Origin: Hyphomicrobiaceae bacterium
GTDB taxonomy: Bacteria; Pseudomonadota; Alphaproteobacteria; Rhizobiales; Hyphomicrobiaceae
Assembly: GCA_020638035.1 (NCBI GenBank)
Contig: JACKJI010000003.1
Location: 186,001 to 250,000, forward strand
DNA length: 64,000 bases
Direction of reading: 5' to 3'
Below, in pieces: positions 38,523 through 47,172 of this stretch; the first letter of the stretch is position 1; every line of letters starts with the position of its first letter. The notes beneath the pieces are model-generated. The model was not told the origin of the DNA, searched no databases, and worked only from the letters and a program-made list of their open reading frames with translations. The position numbers and the translations under genes were made by a program.

Positions 38523-39193
38523 GGCATGTCCTCGTTCAGGTGCGCAGCGGCCTGCTCGGCGCTGTTGAGATCATCGTTGGCGGCGGCGGTCGCGCCTGTG
38601 TCCGTTGGTTTGAGCAGGGAGCCGACAAGTGCGGTTACGGCCGGCATCAGTGTGTCGGGCTTGAAGTCGGGGTCGATGGCGCGGCGCCACATCATCCCGT
38701 CGCCGATCACGGAAAGGAGCTGCGCGAGCGTTTCCGCGTCCAGATCGGGTGCGATGCGCCCTTCTTCCTCCAAACGCTCAAAAAGCTCCCGGAAGCTGTT
38801 GTGGATGTGTTGATCGACAGAGCGGAAGATCTCGCCGACCTTCTCGTTGCGCGTCGACTCGACACCGATCTCCACGCACATCAGCCGTTTGTGCTTGGGC
38901 TCCTCGACGAAGTACTGCTCGCCGATCGCGCGTAGAGCGTTGAGGATGTCGCGCGCACCGCCGATCGGCGCGATGCGTTCCTGGAATTCACTGCGGTCAC
39001 GCTCGGCAAGGCCGGCGATGAGGTCTTCCTTCGACGCGAAATAGACATAGAGCGCACCGGGGCTGATGCCAGCCTCCTTGCAGATCTCGTGCATGGTGCA
39101 GCGATGGAAACCTGAGCGTGCAAAGCAGATCTCAGCAGCATCGAGTATGGCCTCGCGCCGGGCGCGCTGTGTGTCGGGCTTGAGTTTAGGCAT
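38519..39193 (-). CDS. TetR-family transcriptional regulator, probable repressor of the RND operon
   Basis: A 224-residue regulator. Residues about 12-60 form the TetR helix-turn-helix (AILDAAEICFARSGFHRCTM, then GISPGALYVYFASKEDLIAG). The remaining region would be the ligand-binding domain (HKRLMCVEIGVESTRNEKVG). It is the first gene of the operon, overlapping the adaptor by four bases (ATGA), so it probably represses its own transcript and is released by a pump substrate. A palindromic candidate operator lies about 255 bases upstream. Confidence 0.94.
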   Translation of the reverse strand: MPKLKPDTQRARREAILDAAEICFARSGFHRCTMHEICKEAGISPGALYVYFASKEDLIAGLAERDRSEFQERIAPIGGARDILNALRAIGEQYFVEEPKHKRLMCVEIGVESTRNEKVGEIFRSVDQHIHNSFRELFERLEEEGRIAPDLDAETLAQLLSVIGDGMMWRRAIDPDFKPDTLMPAVTALVGSLLKPTDTGATAAANDDLNSAEQAAAHLNEDMP

Positions 39194-39446
39194 CTGGCGC
39201 TGCTCCAGCTTCGCTCGTTCCTGTTCGGTTCAGTTCCATCCGTTTCCGGGGTAGCGAGTGCCCTGTGCAGGCATCAGTCCCCGTTTGTTCGGATCAGTGG
39301 CCGGAACCCCATGTCGTCGTGGCAACCCGAAGGCTCGCTGGCGGTGGTTGCGGCCTTGCGTTTCGGTCCACCCCGCTCCTCGATTTGCCTCGCGCTTCGA
39401 CTTTCACAGAACGCGGTGCCCTGGCGTAGGGTTCGCATCAGAACGA

Positions 39447-39468
39447 ACAAAACGAACGCTCATTTTGT
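39447..39468. promoter_or_regulatory. Candidate TetR operator of the RND operon
   Basis: A 22-bp inverted repeat with perfect outer arms ACAAAA/TTTTGT and a near-palindromic centre CGAACGCTCA; nine of eleven base pairs match. Its core GARCG-YTC resembles sites bound by TetR repressors of efflux pumps. A possible -35 (TTGACG) lies upstream on the minus strand. Binding is inferred. Confidence 0.6.
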
Positions 39469-39583
39469 TTGGGTATGAATGCGCTCATTGGCGGCAAACG
39501 TCAAGCAAGCCGGGCCACAAATTAAGTCGCGCTGCGGGAGAATGAGAAAAAGATTTTCATCATCAATGGATTACTGGGGTGGG

Positions 39584-39602
39584 GCCGGCAAGATTTGCCG
39601 GC
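39584..39602. other. Perfect hairpin downstream of the small secreted-protein gene
   Basis: GCCGGCAA, loop GAT, TTGCCGGC. It lies 27 bases past the end of the minus-strand gene at 39629. No T tract follows on either strand, so it could be a terminator of a non-canonical kind or only a stable mRNA end. Confidence 0.4.
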
Positions 39603-39628
39603 GAAACCCTTGCCCAAATCACCGTAGC

Positions 39629-40045
39629 TCATTTGCGGCAGGGGACAGCCGTCAGTATGCAGACCGTTCCCTGCGGTCCGCTGAGGCATGAGTCCTCAAG
39701 GTTTGCGGCCGCCTTCCAGTCCGAGTAGGCAGTGCCGAGCCCTGGTGTCGAGCGGACCTTGTGCCGCCAGTTTGCGCGTGCCTTGGTCCTGGCCAGCCAT
39801 TCGAACCGGGAGGGCTCGCCACGCGCCATGATCGGGGCATCGTGGCAGACGCGACCCGCCACGTCCTCGCCGTGGGCGAGCGGAGGCATGACAACGGCTC
39901 CGAGCACGGCCAGTGTGGCGCTACCGAGCACGCCCGCCATGCCGGTACGCCGTGCAGGCGAGCGGGCACGGCCGTTGGCGTGCAGATCCGCCGGGTCTTT
40001 GCCCGGCACCGGGTTGGCTGGTCGGTTGTCCGTCATCTCCGCCAT
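39629..40045 (-). CDS. Small exported protein, hypothetical
   Basis: A protein of about 138 residues with a long basic N-terminal region, one hydrophobic segment (MAGVLGSATLAVLGAVVMPPLAHG) and a short mature domain. The mature domain has CHDAPIMARGEPS and STPGLGTAYSDWKAA, and ends CLSGPQGTVCILTAVPC, with three or four cysteines that could form disulfides. I recall similar short C-rich exported proteins in Rhizobiales but no named family. The start is uncertain: ATG at 40063, 40045 or 40036 are all possible and none has a clear ribosome binding site. Confidence 0.7.
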   Translation of the reverse strand: MAEMTDNRPANPVPGKDPADLHANGRARSPARRTGMAGVLGSATLAVLGAVVMPPLAHGEDVAGRVCHDAPIMARGEPSRFEWLARTKARANWRHKVRSTPGLGTAYSDWKAAANLEDSCLSGPQGTVCILTAVPCRK

Positions 40046-40172
40046 TTTCTTGCGGAGACGCATCGGAATGCAACCGCGTTGTCGTCGCGGTGCTGACATG
40101 GCTCAGTGGAAAACAACTGAAAGGTGGCGTCAGGCGGCGAGCGCGCAAGTGGCCGCGGTCGTCGCGCAGCCT

Positions 40173-40646
40173 CTATTCCGCAGCGCCTGCCATCTCCCGG
40201 GCCTTGAGTTCGGTGTAGGCCGAGCTGATGCGTTCGAACATGGCCGTCATGTAGCCATGCACCTCCGGCGGCAACGTCACCGAGTTGAACTGGTCGGGGT
40301 GGTAGAGCTTGGCCAGACGCGCATAGGCCGCGCGCACCTTGTTGTGGCTGGTGTCCGGCGGCACACCGAGCACGGCATAAGGATTGTCGCTTTCCATCGC
40401 CTTGGACGGCTCGAGCTTCGGTGTCTTTCTCACCCTCGCCTCGACCAGCTCGGCCACGGCATCCTTGGCGACGAATTTCTGCGTACCGTCGATGTCCTCG
40501 AACTCCAGGAACTTGTTGGTGCCGTTCAGCTGTTTGACGAGCACTGAGCCGTAGGGCACCGTCACCTTGCCCTTCAAGCGGCGGCCGTCCAGCAAGACGA
40601 GCTCGACGAGGATCTTCTGGTCGTTGGAGCTTTCGTTCTGGAACAT
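40173..40646 (-). CDS. J-domain (DnaJ-like) protein with a novel N-terminal domain
   Basis: A 157-residue protein. Residues about 87-150 form a J domain (NPYAVLGVPPDTSHNKVRAA) with the HPD motif at 116-118 that stimulates Hsp70 ATPase. The first 75 residues look like a small beta barrel (VELVLLDGRRLKGKVTVPYG, then FLEFEDIDGTQKFVAKDAV) that I do not recognise. There is no Gly/Phe or zinc-finger region, so this is a type III J protein that would recruit DnaK to something bound by the N-terminal domain. The ATG at 40646 was preferred over TTG 40661. It stands alone. Confidence 0.88.
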   Translation of the reverse strand: MFQNESSNDQKILVELVLLDGRRLKGKVTVPYGSVLVKQLNGTNKFLEFEDIDGTQKFVAKDAVAELVEARVRKTPKLEPSKAMESDNPYAVLGVPPDTSHNKVRAAYARLAKLYHPDQFNSVTLPPEVHGYMTAMFERISSAYTELKAREMAGAAE

Positions 40647-40810
40647 GAAACAGGTCCGCAAACTGATCTCAGTCGCAACTATTCGTCAAACGACTGAAAA
40701 AAGTATTGAGCAAGTGCTGCGCAAACGTGCACTGCTGTCCCGTAATCGGTCGCTTGCCGACAATCACGGGGTTGCACGTCGCTAAAGACGGGAATGGGAA
40801 GGGTTGCTCG

Positions 40811-41110
40811 TTGATCACGGCGCTGGGAACTGTCCTGATCGTATCGCTCGAGGCCGGGCTTTGGAGCATCCTGTCCGATCCGCGCAAGGTGGGTGAGGCG
40901 ACGCTCATCGCCATCGCGGCGATCGTGCTTGGAGTTATCGTCTGGCGCCGTTGGCCGCGCTCCATCTATCCGCGCCTTTTCGGTTGGCTGGCCGCGCTTG
41001 GCCTGGTTGCTGGTCTTGCCTACGCCGGCGTCGCAACCGCTGGGCTGGTGCTCTGGATGTTCCTGGCCGCAGCGCTCCTGCTGGCGATCCTCGCTCTGGT
41101 GTTCAATTAG
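40811..41110 (+). CDS. Small multi-helix membrane protein, hypothetical
   Basis: A 99-residue frame with about three hydrophobic helices (ALGTVLIVSLEAGLWSIL, ATLIAIAAIVLGVIVW, LAALGLVAGLAYAGVATAGL) and little else. I start it at TTG 40811 because GGAAGGG lies seven bases upstream; no ATG fits. Hydrophobic composition over the whole length argues for a real membrane protein, but the start and family are uncertain. Confidence 0.5.
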   Translation: MITALGTVLIVSLEAGLWSILSDPRKVGEATLIAIAAIVLGVIVWRRWPRSIYPRLFGWLAALGLVAGLAYAGVATAGLVLWMFLAAALLLAILALVFN

Positions 41111-41312
41111 GGTCGGCCTAGCCATCTGGCGTCTTTTCGGGTGTCCGCCACATCCGGACTTTCTAACCCGCTCGCCTCTGCCGGAGGTGCAGCCGCACCC
41201 AAACAAATCGTGGCGGTTCGCCCCCCCCTGCGCTAGACAGGGCCACAGACGGAAGCGGTGCCCTGATGGCGGCGCTGCCGCCCTCGTCTGCCGACGTCGC
41301 TGGAGACCGCCC

Positions 41313-41537
41313 ATGCTCACCGCAAAGCTCGTTGGTGCCCTGGTCCTCGCAATTCCGTTGCTGCTGATCGCTTGGATCATGTTGCGCCGCCAGCGGCCGG
41401 TCTTCCTGTTCGCGGTAGCCCTGCTCCTCGTCGGCACGGGCTATCTGATGGCGACCGGAGCCACCGACGATATCGGCCACCTGGTGCTGGGCGCCAAGGA
41501 TCCCACCGCCGTGCCGGCCGCACAGCCCGCCAACTGA
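41313..41537 (+). CDS. Small membrane protein upstream of glyS
   Basis: A 74-residue protein with two hydrophobic helices (AKLVGALVLAIPLLLIAWIML and PVFLFAVALLLVGTGYLMA) joined by a short basic turn (RRQR), and an Ala/Pro-rich tail. GGAGA lies six bases before the ATG. It ends 28 bases before glyS, so it is probably cotranscribed with it. I recall a small membrane protein near glyS in other Rhizobiales. Function unknown. Confidence 0.75.
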   Translation: MLTAKLVGALVLAIPLLLIAWIMLRRQRPVFLFAVALLLVGTGYLMATGATDDIGHLVLGAKDPTAVPAAQPAN

Positions 41538-41565
41538 AACGCTTGCCCAACTGCCGAAAATTCAC

Positions 41566-43683
41566 ATGTCCGAACTGCTGATCGAGATCTTTTCCGAGGA
41601 AATCCCTGCCCGCATGCAGGGCCGCGCCGCCGATGACCTGAAGCGTCTCGTCGTCGACGGGCTCAAGGCGCGCGGTCTGGAAGTGGGTGAGGCGCTGAGC
41701 TTTGCCACGCCGCGGCGTCTGACGCTGGCGGTGGCAAATGTTCCGGCAAAGTCGCCCGCCATCTCCGAAGAGCGCAAGGGCCCGCGCGTCGGCGCGCCGG
41801 AGAAGGCCGTCGAAGGGTTTGTGAAGTCGGCGGGTCTCGGCTCGATCAAGGATGCCGAGATCGTCAAGGACGAGAAGAAGGGCGACTACTACGTCGCCAA
41901 GATCGAAAAGCCTGGCCGCGCGGCCGCCGACATCGTCGCCGAGACAGTGCCTGAGATCATGGGCAAGTTCCCTTGGCCGAAATCCATGCGTTGGGGTTCG
42001 TCCACCTTCCAGTGGGTCCGGCCGATCCATTCCGTGCTGTGTCTGCTCGGTGGCAAGGTTGTGCCGTTCGAGGTGGCAGGCGTCAAAAGTGGTGACGCGA
42101 CACGAGGGCATCGCTTCCACGGCCGCGATGCGATCCACGCCGAGAGCTTCGAGGACTACGGCAAGAAGCTGATGGCGGCAAAAGTGTTGCTGCCGGCCTC
42201 CGAGCGCCAGGCGGCGATCGCTGAACAGGCGCGCGAAATCGCCGGCAAGGCCAAGCTCGATTGGATCGAGGACGAGGCGCTCGTTGCCGAGAATGCGGGT
42301 CTCGCCGAGTGGCCGACGGTCTACATGGGGTCGTTCGACAAGACGTTCCTCGACGTGCCGGCCGAATGCCTGATGACGTCGATGAAACAGCATCAGAAGT
42401 GCTTTTCCTTGCGCGATCCCAAGACCGGCAAGCTGGCGAACCGTTTCCTGCTGGTCTCCAATCTCATTCCCACGGACGACGGCAAGGAGATCATCGCCGG
42501 CAACGAGAAGGTGATCGCGGCGCGGCTGTCGGATGCCAAATTCTTCTGGGACCAGGATCTCAAGAAGCCGCTCGACGAAATGGAGCTGGCGCTCGACGGG
42601 ATTACGTTCCACGAGAAGCTCGGCACGCAGAAGGAGCGCGTGGAGCGCATTGCCGAGCTGGCCCACGAGATCGCTGGCGCCGTGGATGCCGACCCGGACG
42701 ACGCCCGTCGCGCCGCTCAGCTCTGCAAGGCCGATCTCGTCTCCGGCATGGTTGGAGAGTTTCCCGAGCTGCAGGGCCTGATGGGCCGCTACTATGCGGA
42801 GAAGGCCGGCACGAAGCCGGAGATCGCGCGGGCCATCGAGCTGCACTACAAGCCCAAGGGTGCTTCTGACACGGTGCCCAAGGAGGAGGACGGCGATTCG
42901 GTTGCAATTGCCGTGGCGCTCGCCGACAAGCTCGACACCCTTGTCGGGTTCTGGGCGATTGGTGAGAAACCAACTGGCTCCGGCGATCCCTATCAGCTCC
43001 GCCGCGCCGCGCTGGGCATCATCCGCATCGTTCTGGAGAACGATTTGCGTGTGCCGCTCGTGCGCACAATCCTGCGCCACTATGTCGAGCAGTACATCGA
43101 GAAGGTATTCGAGAGCGACATCGGCCAGATCGAGGTTTTGGCGCGCGAAGATCTCGTTGCGGATCTCCTCGCCTTCTTCGCTGACCGCCTCAAGGTCTAC
43201 CTGCGCGATGCCGGCAAGCGCCATGATCTGATCGATGCCGTGTTCGCGCTCTCCGGCCAGGATGATCTGGCCTTGATCGTCAAACGCGTCGAGGCGCTGG
43301 ATGGATTCCTCCAGACCGAAGACGGCACCAACCTCCTGGCGGGCGTCAAGCGCGCCTCCAACATCCTCGCGATCGAGGAAAAGAAGGACAAGACGCGTTA
43401 CGATGGCGATGTGGCGGGCCCGCTCCTGGTCGAGCCGGCCGAACGCGATTTGGCCGCAGCCATCGCCAAGGTGAAGTTCGATACGATTGCCGCAATAAAT
43501 GTCGAGAATTTCGAGGGCGCCATGCGTGCGCTGTCCGAGCTGCGCGCACCCGTCGATACGTTCTTCGACGATGTGATCGTTAACGCCGACGACAAGAAAC
43601 TGCGCGAGAACCGGCTGAAGCTCCTGAACGAGATCCGCGCGGCCACACTCAACGTCGCCGATTTCTCCAAGATTGCGGGCTGA
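41566..43683 (+). CDS. glyS: Glycyl-tRNA synthetase beta subunit
   Basis: A 705-residue beta subunit of the alpha2beta2 bacterial glycyl-tRNA synthetase. It opens MSELLIEIFSEEIPARMQG, the family N-terminus, and contains FPWPKSMRWG, HQKCFSLRD and RLSDAKFFWDQD, all typical of the B3/B4-like and tRNA-binding parts. The C-terminal region is the DALR-like anticodon-binding helical bundle. It needs the alpha subunit GlyQ, which carries the aminoacylation core. glyQ is not adjacent here, although the two are usually neighbours. Confidence 0.98.
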   Translation: MSELLIEIFSEEIPARMQGRAADDLKRLVVDGLKARGLEVGEALSFATPRRLTLAVANVPAKSPAISEERKGPRVGAPEKAVEGFVKSAGLGSIKDAEIVKDEKKGDYYVAKIEKPGRAAADIVAETVPEIMGKFPWPKSMRWGSSTFQWVRPIHSVLCLLGGKVVPFEVAGVKSGDATRGHRFHGRDAIHAESFEDYGKKLMAAKVLLPASERQAAIAEQAREIAGKAKLDWIEDEALVAENAGLAEWPTVYMGSFDKTFLDVPAECLMTSMKQHQKCFSLRDPKTGKLANRFLLVSNLIPTDDGKEIIAGNEKVIAARLSDAKFFWDQDLKKPLDEMELALDGITFHEKLGTQKERVERIAELAHEIAGAVDADPDDARRAAQLCKADLVSGMVGEFPELQGLMGRYYAEKAGTKPEIARAIELHYKPKGASDTVPKEEDGDSVAIAVALADKLDTLVGFWAIGEKPTGSGDPYQLRRAALGIIRIVLENDLRVPLVRTILRHYVEQYIEKVFESDIGQIEVLAREDLVADLLAFFADRLKVYLRDAGKRHDLIDAVFALSGQDDLALIVKRVEALDGFLQTEDGTNLLAGVKRASNILAIEEKKDKTRYDGDVAGPLLVEPAERDLAAAIAKVKFDTIAAINVENFEGAMRALSELRAPVDTFFDDVIVNADDKKLRENRLKLLNEIRAATLNVADFSKIAG

Positions 43684-44077
43684 GCGCCACTGTCTTGAAC
43701 CGATAATGGCGACGTCGTTGCTGCGGCCTCGCCTCGATCTTTGCGATTCTGGACGGCACTAGCAAAATCAGTGGCTTAGTGTGGTCTTCATTTCGCAATT
43801 GCCGAGGACGAACCTGTCGCAATTCCTGGGTCGGCAATTGCGAGACACCTCACCAGACCGGTTGGTTGCGCGGTGCACACTTTTCCGGCGCGGCATTCCG
43901 GCCACGCTCGTATATCGGACTCGATCGTTCTGCATCCACCACCCAGGCTTCGTAATGCTTGGGCCGCCTAACACGTAGATTGCCCAGCGGGCTTGCGCCG
44001 CCTGTGTCTCGTTGTGCTCAAATGCTCGATTGCAGACCGCGGCCGCCCGGAGCCATTCGACCGACAGGGGAGCACTC
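43684..44077. other. Intergenic region between glyS and arsM
   Basis: About 390 bases with no convincing gene on either strand; a 110-codon minus-strand frame lacks similarity and a ribosome binding site. No ArsR-type operator, tRNA or strong hairpin was found. Confidence 0.4.
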
Positions 44078-45148
44078 ATGAACGAGCACACCAAGACCAA
44101 GGATTTGGTCCGCGAGTATTACGGCAAGGTTCTCTCGACCAGCGACGATCTGAAGACCAGCGCCTGCTGCACGCCCGGTGCTCTGCCGGCCGGCCTGCGC
44201 GAGGCGCTTGCCAACGTTCATGATGAGGTGCGAGCCAAATACTACGGCTGCGGCTTCGTGGCGCCGGAGCATTTGGAAGGCGCGCGCGTGTTGGACCTCG
44301 GCTGTGGCGCGGGACAGGACGTCTATGTCCTCGCGCAGATGGTTGGCACCAAGGGCCGCGTCGTCGGCGTCGACATGACGGCCGAGCAGCTCGAGGTGGC
44401 GCGCCGCCATGTTGACTGGCACAAGCAGAAGTTCGGCTACTGCTGCTCGAACGTCGAGTTCAAGGAAGGCTACATCGAGGAGCTGGACAAGCTCGGACTG
44501 GAGCAGGCGTCCTTCGATGTCATCGTCTCCAATTGCGTCATCAACCTGTCGCCCGACAAAAACGCGGTCCTGCAGGGCGCACGTTCGCTGCTGAAGCCCG
44601 GCGGCGAGATGTATTTCTCAGACGTCTATGCCGATCGCCGCCTGCCGCAAGCCGTCAAGGACGATCCGGTTCTCCTCGGCGAGTGTCTCGGCGGCGCACT
44701 CTACTGGGGCGACTTCCTCGACGTCGCGCGCGAAGCAGGTTTCGCCGATGCGCGCCTCGTCACCTCCCGTCCACTCTCCGTGGACGATCCGGTGCTGGCG
44801 GCCAAGTGTGGCAACGCGCGCTTCTTTTCCGCCACCTATCGGCTCTTCAACATCGCCGGGCTGGAGACGCGGTGCGAGGACTACGGTCAGGCCGTCGTCT
44901 ACAAGGGCGGCATTCCCGGCCATGAGGATGCCTTCGAACTCGATGGCCATCACCGCATTGAGAAGGGCCGCGTCTTCCCCGTTTGCGGCAACACCTATCG
45001 CATGCTGATGGAAAGCCGCTTCGCGACCTTCTTCGATGCGATCGGCGATTTCTCGACCCACTACGGCATCTTCCCCGGCTGCGGTTCCAATCTGCCGTTC
45101 GACGAGCCCGCCGTTCCCGGAGCAAGCACCAGTGGCAGCTGCTGCTGA
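44078..45148 (+). CDS. arsM: Arsenite S-adenosylmethionine methyltransferase
   Basis: A 356-residue methyltransferase that converts As(III) to methylated, partly volatile arsenicals. SAM motif I is VLDLGCGAGQD (71-81). The three cysteines that bind As(III) in characterised ArsM are present: Cys58 (YYGCG), Cys153 (SNCVINL) and Cys244 (AAKCGNARFF). Extra cysteines include Cys30-Cys31 and a C-terminal GSCC pair. AGGGGAGC precedes the ATG at 44078, which decides the start over an in-frame upstream codon. No arsR or other ars gene is next to it. It ends in an intrinsic terminator. Confidence 0.96.
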   Translation: MNEHTKTKDLVREYYGKVLSTSDDLKTSACCTPGALPAGLREALANVHDEVRAKYYGCGFVAPEHLEGARVLDLGCGAGQDVYVLAQMVGTKGRVVGVDMTAEQLEVARRHVDWHKQKFGYCCSNVEFKEGYIEELDKLGLEQASFDVIVSNCVINLSPDKNAVLQGARSLLKPGGEMYFSDVYADRRLPQAVKDDPVLLGECLGGALYWGDFLDVAREAGFADARLVTSRPLSVDDPVLAAKCGNARFFSATYRLFNIAGLETRCEDYGQAVVYKGGIPGHEDAFELDGHHRIEKGRVFPVCGNTYRMLMESRFATFFDAIGDFSTHYGIFPGCGSNLPFDEPAVPGASTSGSCC

Positions 45149-45208
45149 TCGCTTCTATTCCGGCGCCAACGCCGCTTCCGTCGTGATTCGCCACGATGCC
45201 GACCAGGA

Positions 45209-45249
45209 CCCCTGCAGAGCGCTCCGTGAGGCAATCTGCGGGGGTTTTT
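45209..45249 (+). terminator. Intrinsic terminator downstream of arsM
   Basis: A 10-bp stem CCCCTGCAGA/TCTGCGGGGG with one G-T pair and a 16-base loop is followed by TTTTT. It separates arsM from the DUF4261 gene. Confidence 0.85.
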
Positions 45250-45306
45250 GGTTCTGGTCGCTGTGCTAACCCGGTCAAACGATCAAAAAACCGGGAGGCG
45301 ACGGCG

Positions 45307-46152
45307 ATGGCGGACGAGGAAGGGCAACGGCCCAGGCAGATCCTGTCGATGATCTTCCTGGAGCGTGCCCAGATGCCGGATCTGGAGCGCCTCAAGGAGC
45401 GTTTTGGTGATCTGCTTAACATCGGCGAGATCCTGCCAGCAGAGGGTGCAGCGCAGGTCGTGCCTTGCGATGGCGCGCTGTTGATCACCGGGCTGATCGA
45501 CGCACCACTGCCGAAACACCACTGGCAAGGCTGGGCAGAGAGCGCCTGGTGGTGGCCAGAGGCGGCCCAGACGATGCAGAACAATCAGGCACATGTGATC
45601 GTCTCCTCATCGTGGGATCAGTCCAGTCGTCTTGATGCGCACGTAAAGCAGACGCTCGTCGTGCGGGAACTCGTTGATCAGCTTCCCGCAATGGCCGTGT
45701 CCTGGGGCAATGTTCTCGTCTCTGCGAACCAGTTCGCAGGCGAGTTCCATAAGTTCCAACAGGAGCAGGTGCTCCCGGTGCGGCTGTGGGTGCTGATCCA
45801 GCTCTCTGGTGACGGCCAGGGCGGAACGATCGTCTCGACGCTCGGGATGGATGCCTTCGGCCTCAAGGAGATCGAGGCAAACTCCGCGCCGATGGAGCCA
45901 CAAGACGCACTCATCTTCGTCAACAATCTTGCCGACTACCTGATCACCAACGGTCCCGTGGTCAACGATGGCGATACCGTTGGCGGATCCGACACCGCGC
46001 GCATCAAGGTCCGCGTTACGCCCTCGTTCCGGGACGGCGTAGGCGATGTGTACCTGCTTGATTTCGAGCGTGAGGATGGGCCAGAGCCGGTCAAGCCCGG
46101 CAGCAAGTTCGCGCAAGGCGTTTACGGCAAGGGCTTTCGGAAATTGAACTGA
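45307..46152 (+). CDS. DUF4261-domain protein
   Basis: A 281-residue protein, probably cytosolic. I recognise the DUF4261 pattern from GALLITGLIDAPLPKHHWQG, then AHVIVSSSWDQSSRLDAHVK, and NLADYLITNGPVVNDGDTVG near the C-terminus. The function of the family is unknown. GGGAGG lies upstream of the ATG at 45307. Flanked by terminators on both sides, it is its own transcript. Confidence 0.82.
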   Translation: MADEEGQRPRQILSMIFLERAQMPDLERLKERFGDLLNIGEILPAEGAAQVVPCDGALLITGLIDAPLPKHHWQGWAESAWWWPEAAQTMQNNQAHVIVSSSWDQSSRLDAHVKQTLVVRELVDQLPAMAVSWGNVLVSANQFAGEFHKFQQEQVLPVRLWVLIQLSGDGQGGTIVSTLGMDAFGLKEIEANSAPMEPQDALIFVNNLADYLITNGPVVNDGDTVGGSDTARIKVRVTPSFRDGVGDVYLLDFEREDGPEPVKPGSKFAQGVYGKGFRKLN

Positions 46153-46249
46153 AGGCGGCGGCGCAGAGTCGGCGGGTTCATGTCACGGCCCGAGTCTCGC
46201 CTTTCGAGCCACGTCATGCGCAGTCCCGGCATCCCCCCAAAAAAAATGG

Positions 46250-46299
46250 GACCGGGCTTCGCATCGTCCTGGGGAGAAGGGTGCGAAGCCCGGTCGTTT
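46250..46299. terminator. Strong bidirectional terminator between convergent genes
   Basis: A perfect 14-bp stem (GACCGGGCTTCGCA/TGCGAAGCCCGGTC) has an 18-base loop. The plus side is followed by GTTTT. On the minus side the stem is followed by CCA and a run of nine T. It serves both the DUF4261 gene and the convergent YHS-domain gene. Confidence 0.9.
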
Positions 46300-46382
46300 T
46301 GGGTGCGCCTGCAGGGGAGGGACGGGGGGCGGCGCACCGAACTTTTCGAGGTATCGTCGGCTGGCAGTGGGAGCTGAAGTGA

Positions 46383-46883
46383 TCAGGATCTTTCCAGAGC
46401 TGCCGGCCAGTTCTTTTCACCTTTGGCAATCAGGTTCTTGGCATCCTTCAGCCAGGTGGCTTTGATCCGTGCGTCATAGTTGAGGTAGAGCTTGCCATCG
46501 ACGATGCTCCAGGCCTCCGGATCGCCCTTCGCGATCGATCCTTGCGCAATCGCAAAGGCGCAGTAGCCGCCGAACTGAGGAGCGTAACGTACAGGATCCG
46601 CTGCGAAGGCATCGCGGTTGGACTCGCTCGCAAACCGCCACATCACGCCGTCGTGTTGCAGGGTGATGTCGACGGAGCCCGGTATCGCTTTGCCGGCCGT
46701 GAAGTAGGCGACAGGGTCATATCCACCCACCGCCGTGTCGGCCACCAGACCGGTATAGATTTCAGCGGCGCGCGACGTGCTGAACCGTGCATCCGCCGGT
46801 ACGGCGGTCGCCATGAGGATGAGCGCCATCACGACAGTCGAGCCGAGTGTGGCAGTTGCGAGGAAGCGGAAGGCGGAGCCCAT
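46383..46883 (-). CDS. Exported YHS-domain protein
   Basis: A 166-residue protein with a signal sequence (FLATATLGSTVVMALILMA, ending PADARF). The mature part carries a YHS-type domain: VGGYDPVAYFTAGKAIPGS and MWRFASESNRDAFAADPVRY, then PQFGGYCAFAIAQG. YHS domains are small Cys-containing modules found with metal-handling proteins; this stand-alone exported form is common in proteobacteria and of unknown function. Not in an operon. Confidence 0.88.
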   Translation of the reverse strand: MGSAFRFLATATLGSTVVMALILMATAVPADARFSTSRAAEIYTGLVADTAVGGYDPVAYFTAGKAIPGSVDITLQHDGVMWRFASESNRDAFAADPVRYAPQFGGYCAFAIAQGSIAKGDPEAWSIVDGKLYLNYDARIKATWLKDAKNLIAKGEKNWPAALERS

Positions 46884-47172
46884 GATCGTTTTCTTTCCAG
46901 CGTTGCTTGCTGTGTGTTCCGTGTCTCGTTGAAGAGGACTATGCCCAAAGCCCAGGTCACATGCGAACCAAAGGCCGGTGAGTGTGGTGTGAGAGATGTG
47001 TGAGATCGTGTGATGCGCCGCACCAGGGTGTGCGTGCCGGTCGTCGACCTGGAGGAGACGGGCCAGGGCCCACAGTGTTCAAGTCGCTGGGCGTGTCGAT
47101 GGACGCTGGGCACTTGTCGGGGATATGGATGAGGCCCCGCACGATCCCCACAGACCGCCGTATAGGTGAAGC

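Larger units (their letters stand above)
39194..39628. other. Intergenic region upstream of the RND operon
   Basis: A 435-base gap. Besides the candidate TetR operator at 39447-39468 and the perfect hairpin at 39584-39602 it holds nothing I can identify. The roughly 250 bases between the operator and the tetR start would be an unusually long leader if the promoter is at the operator. Confidence 0.5.
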
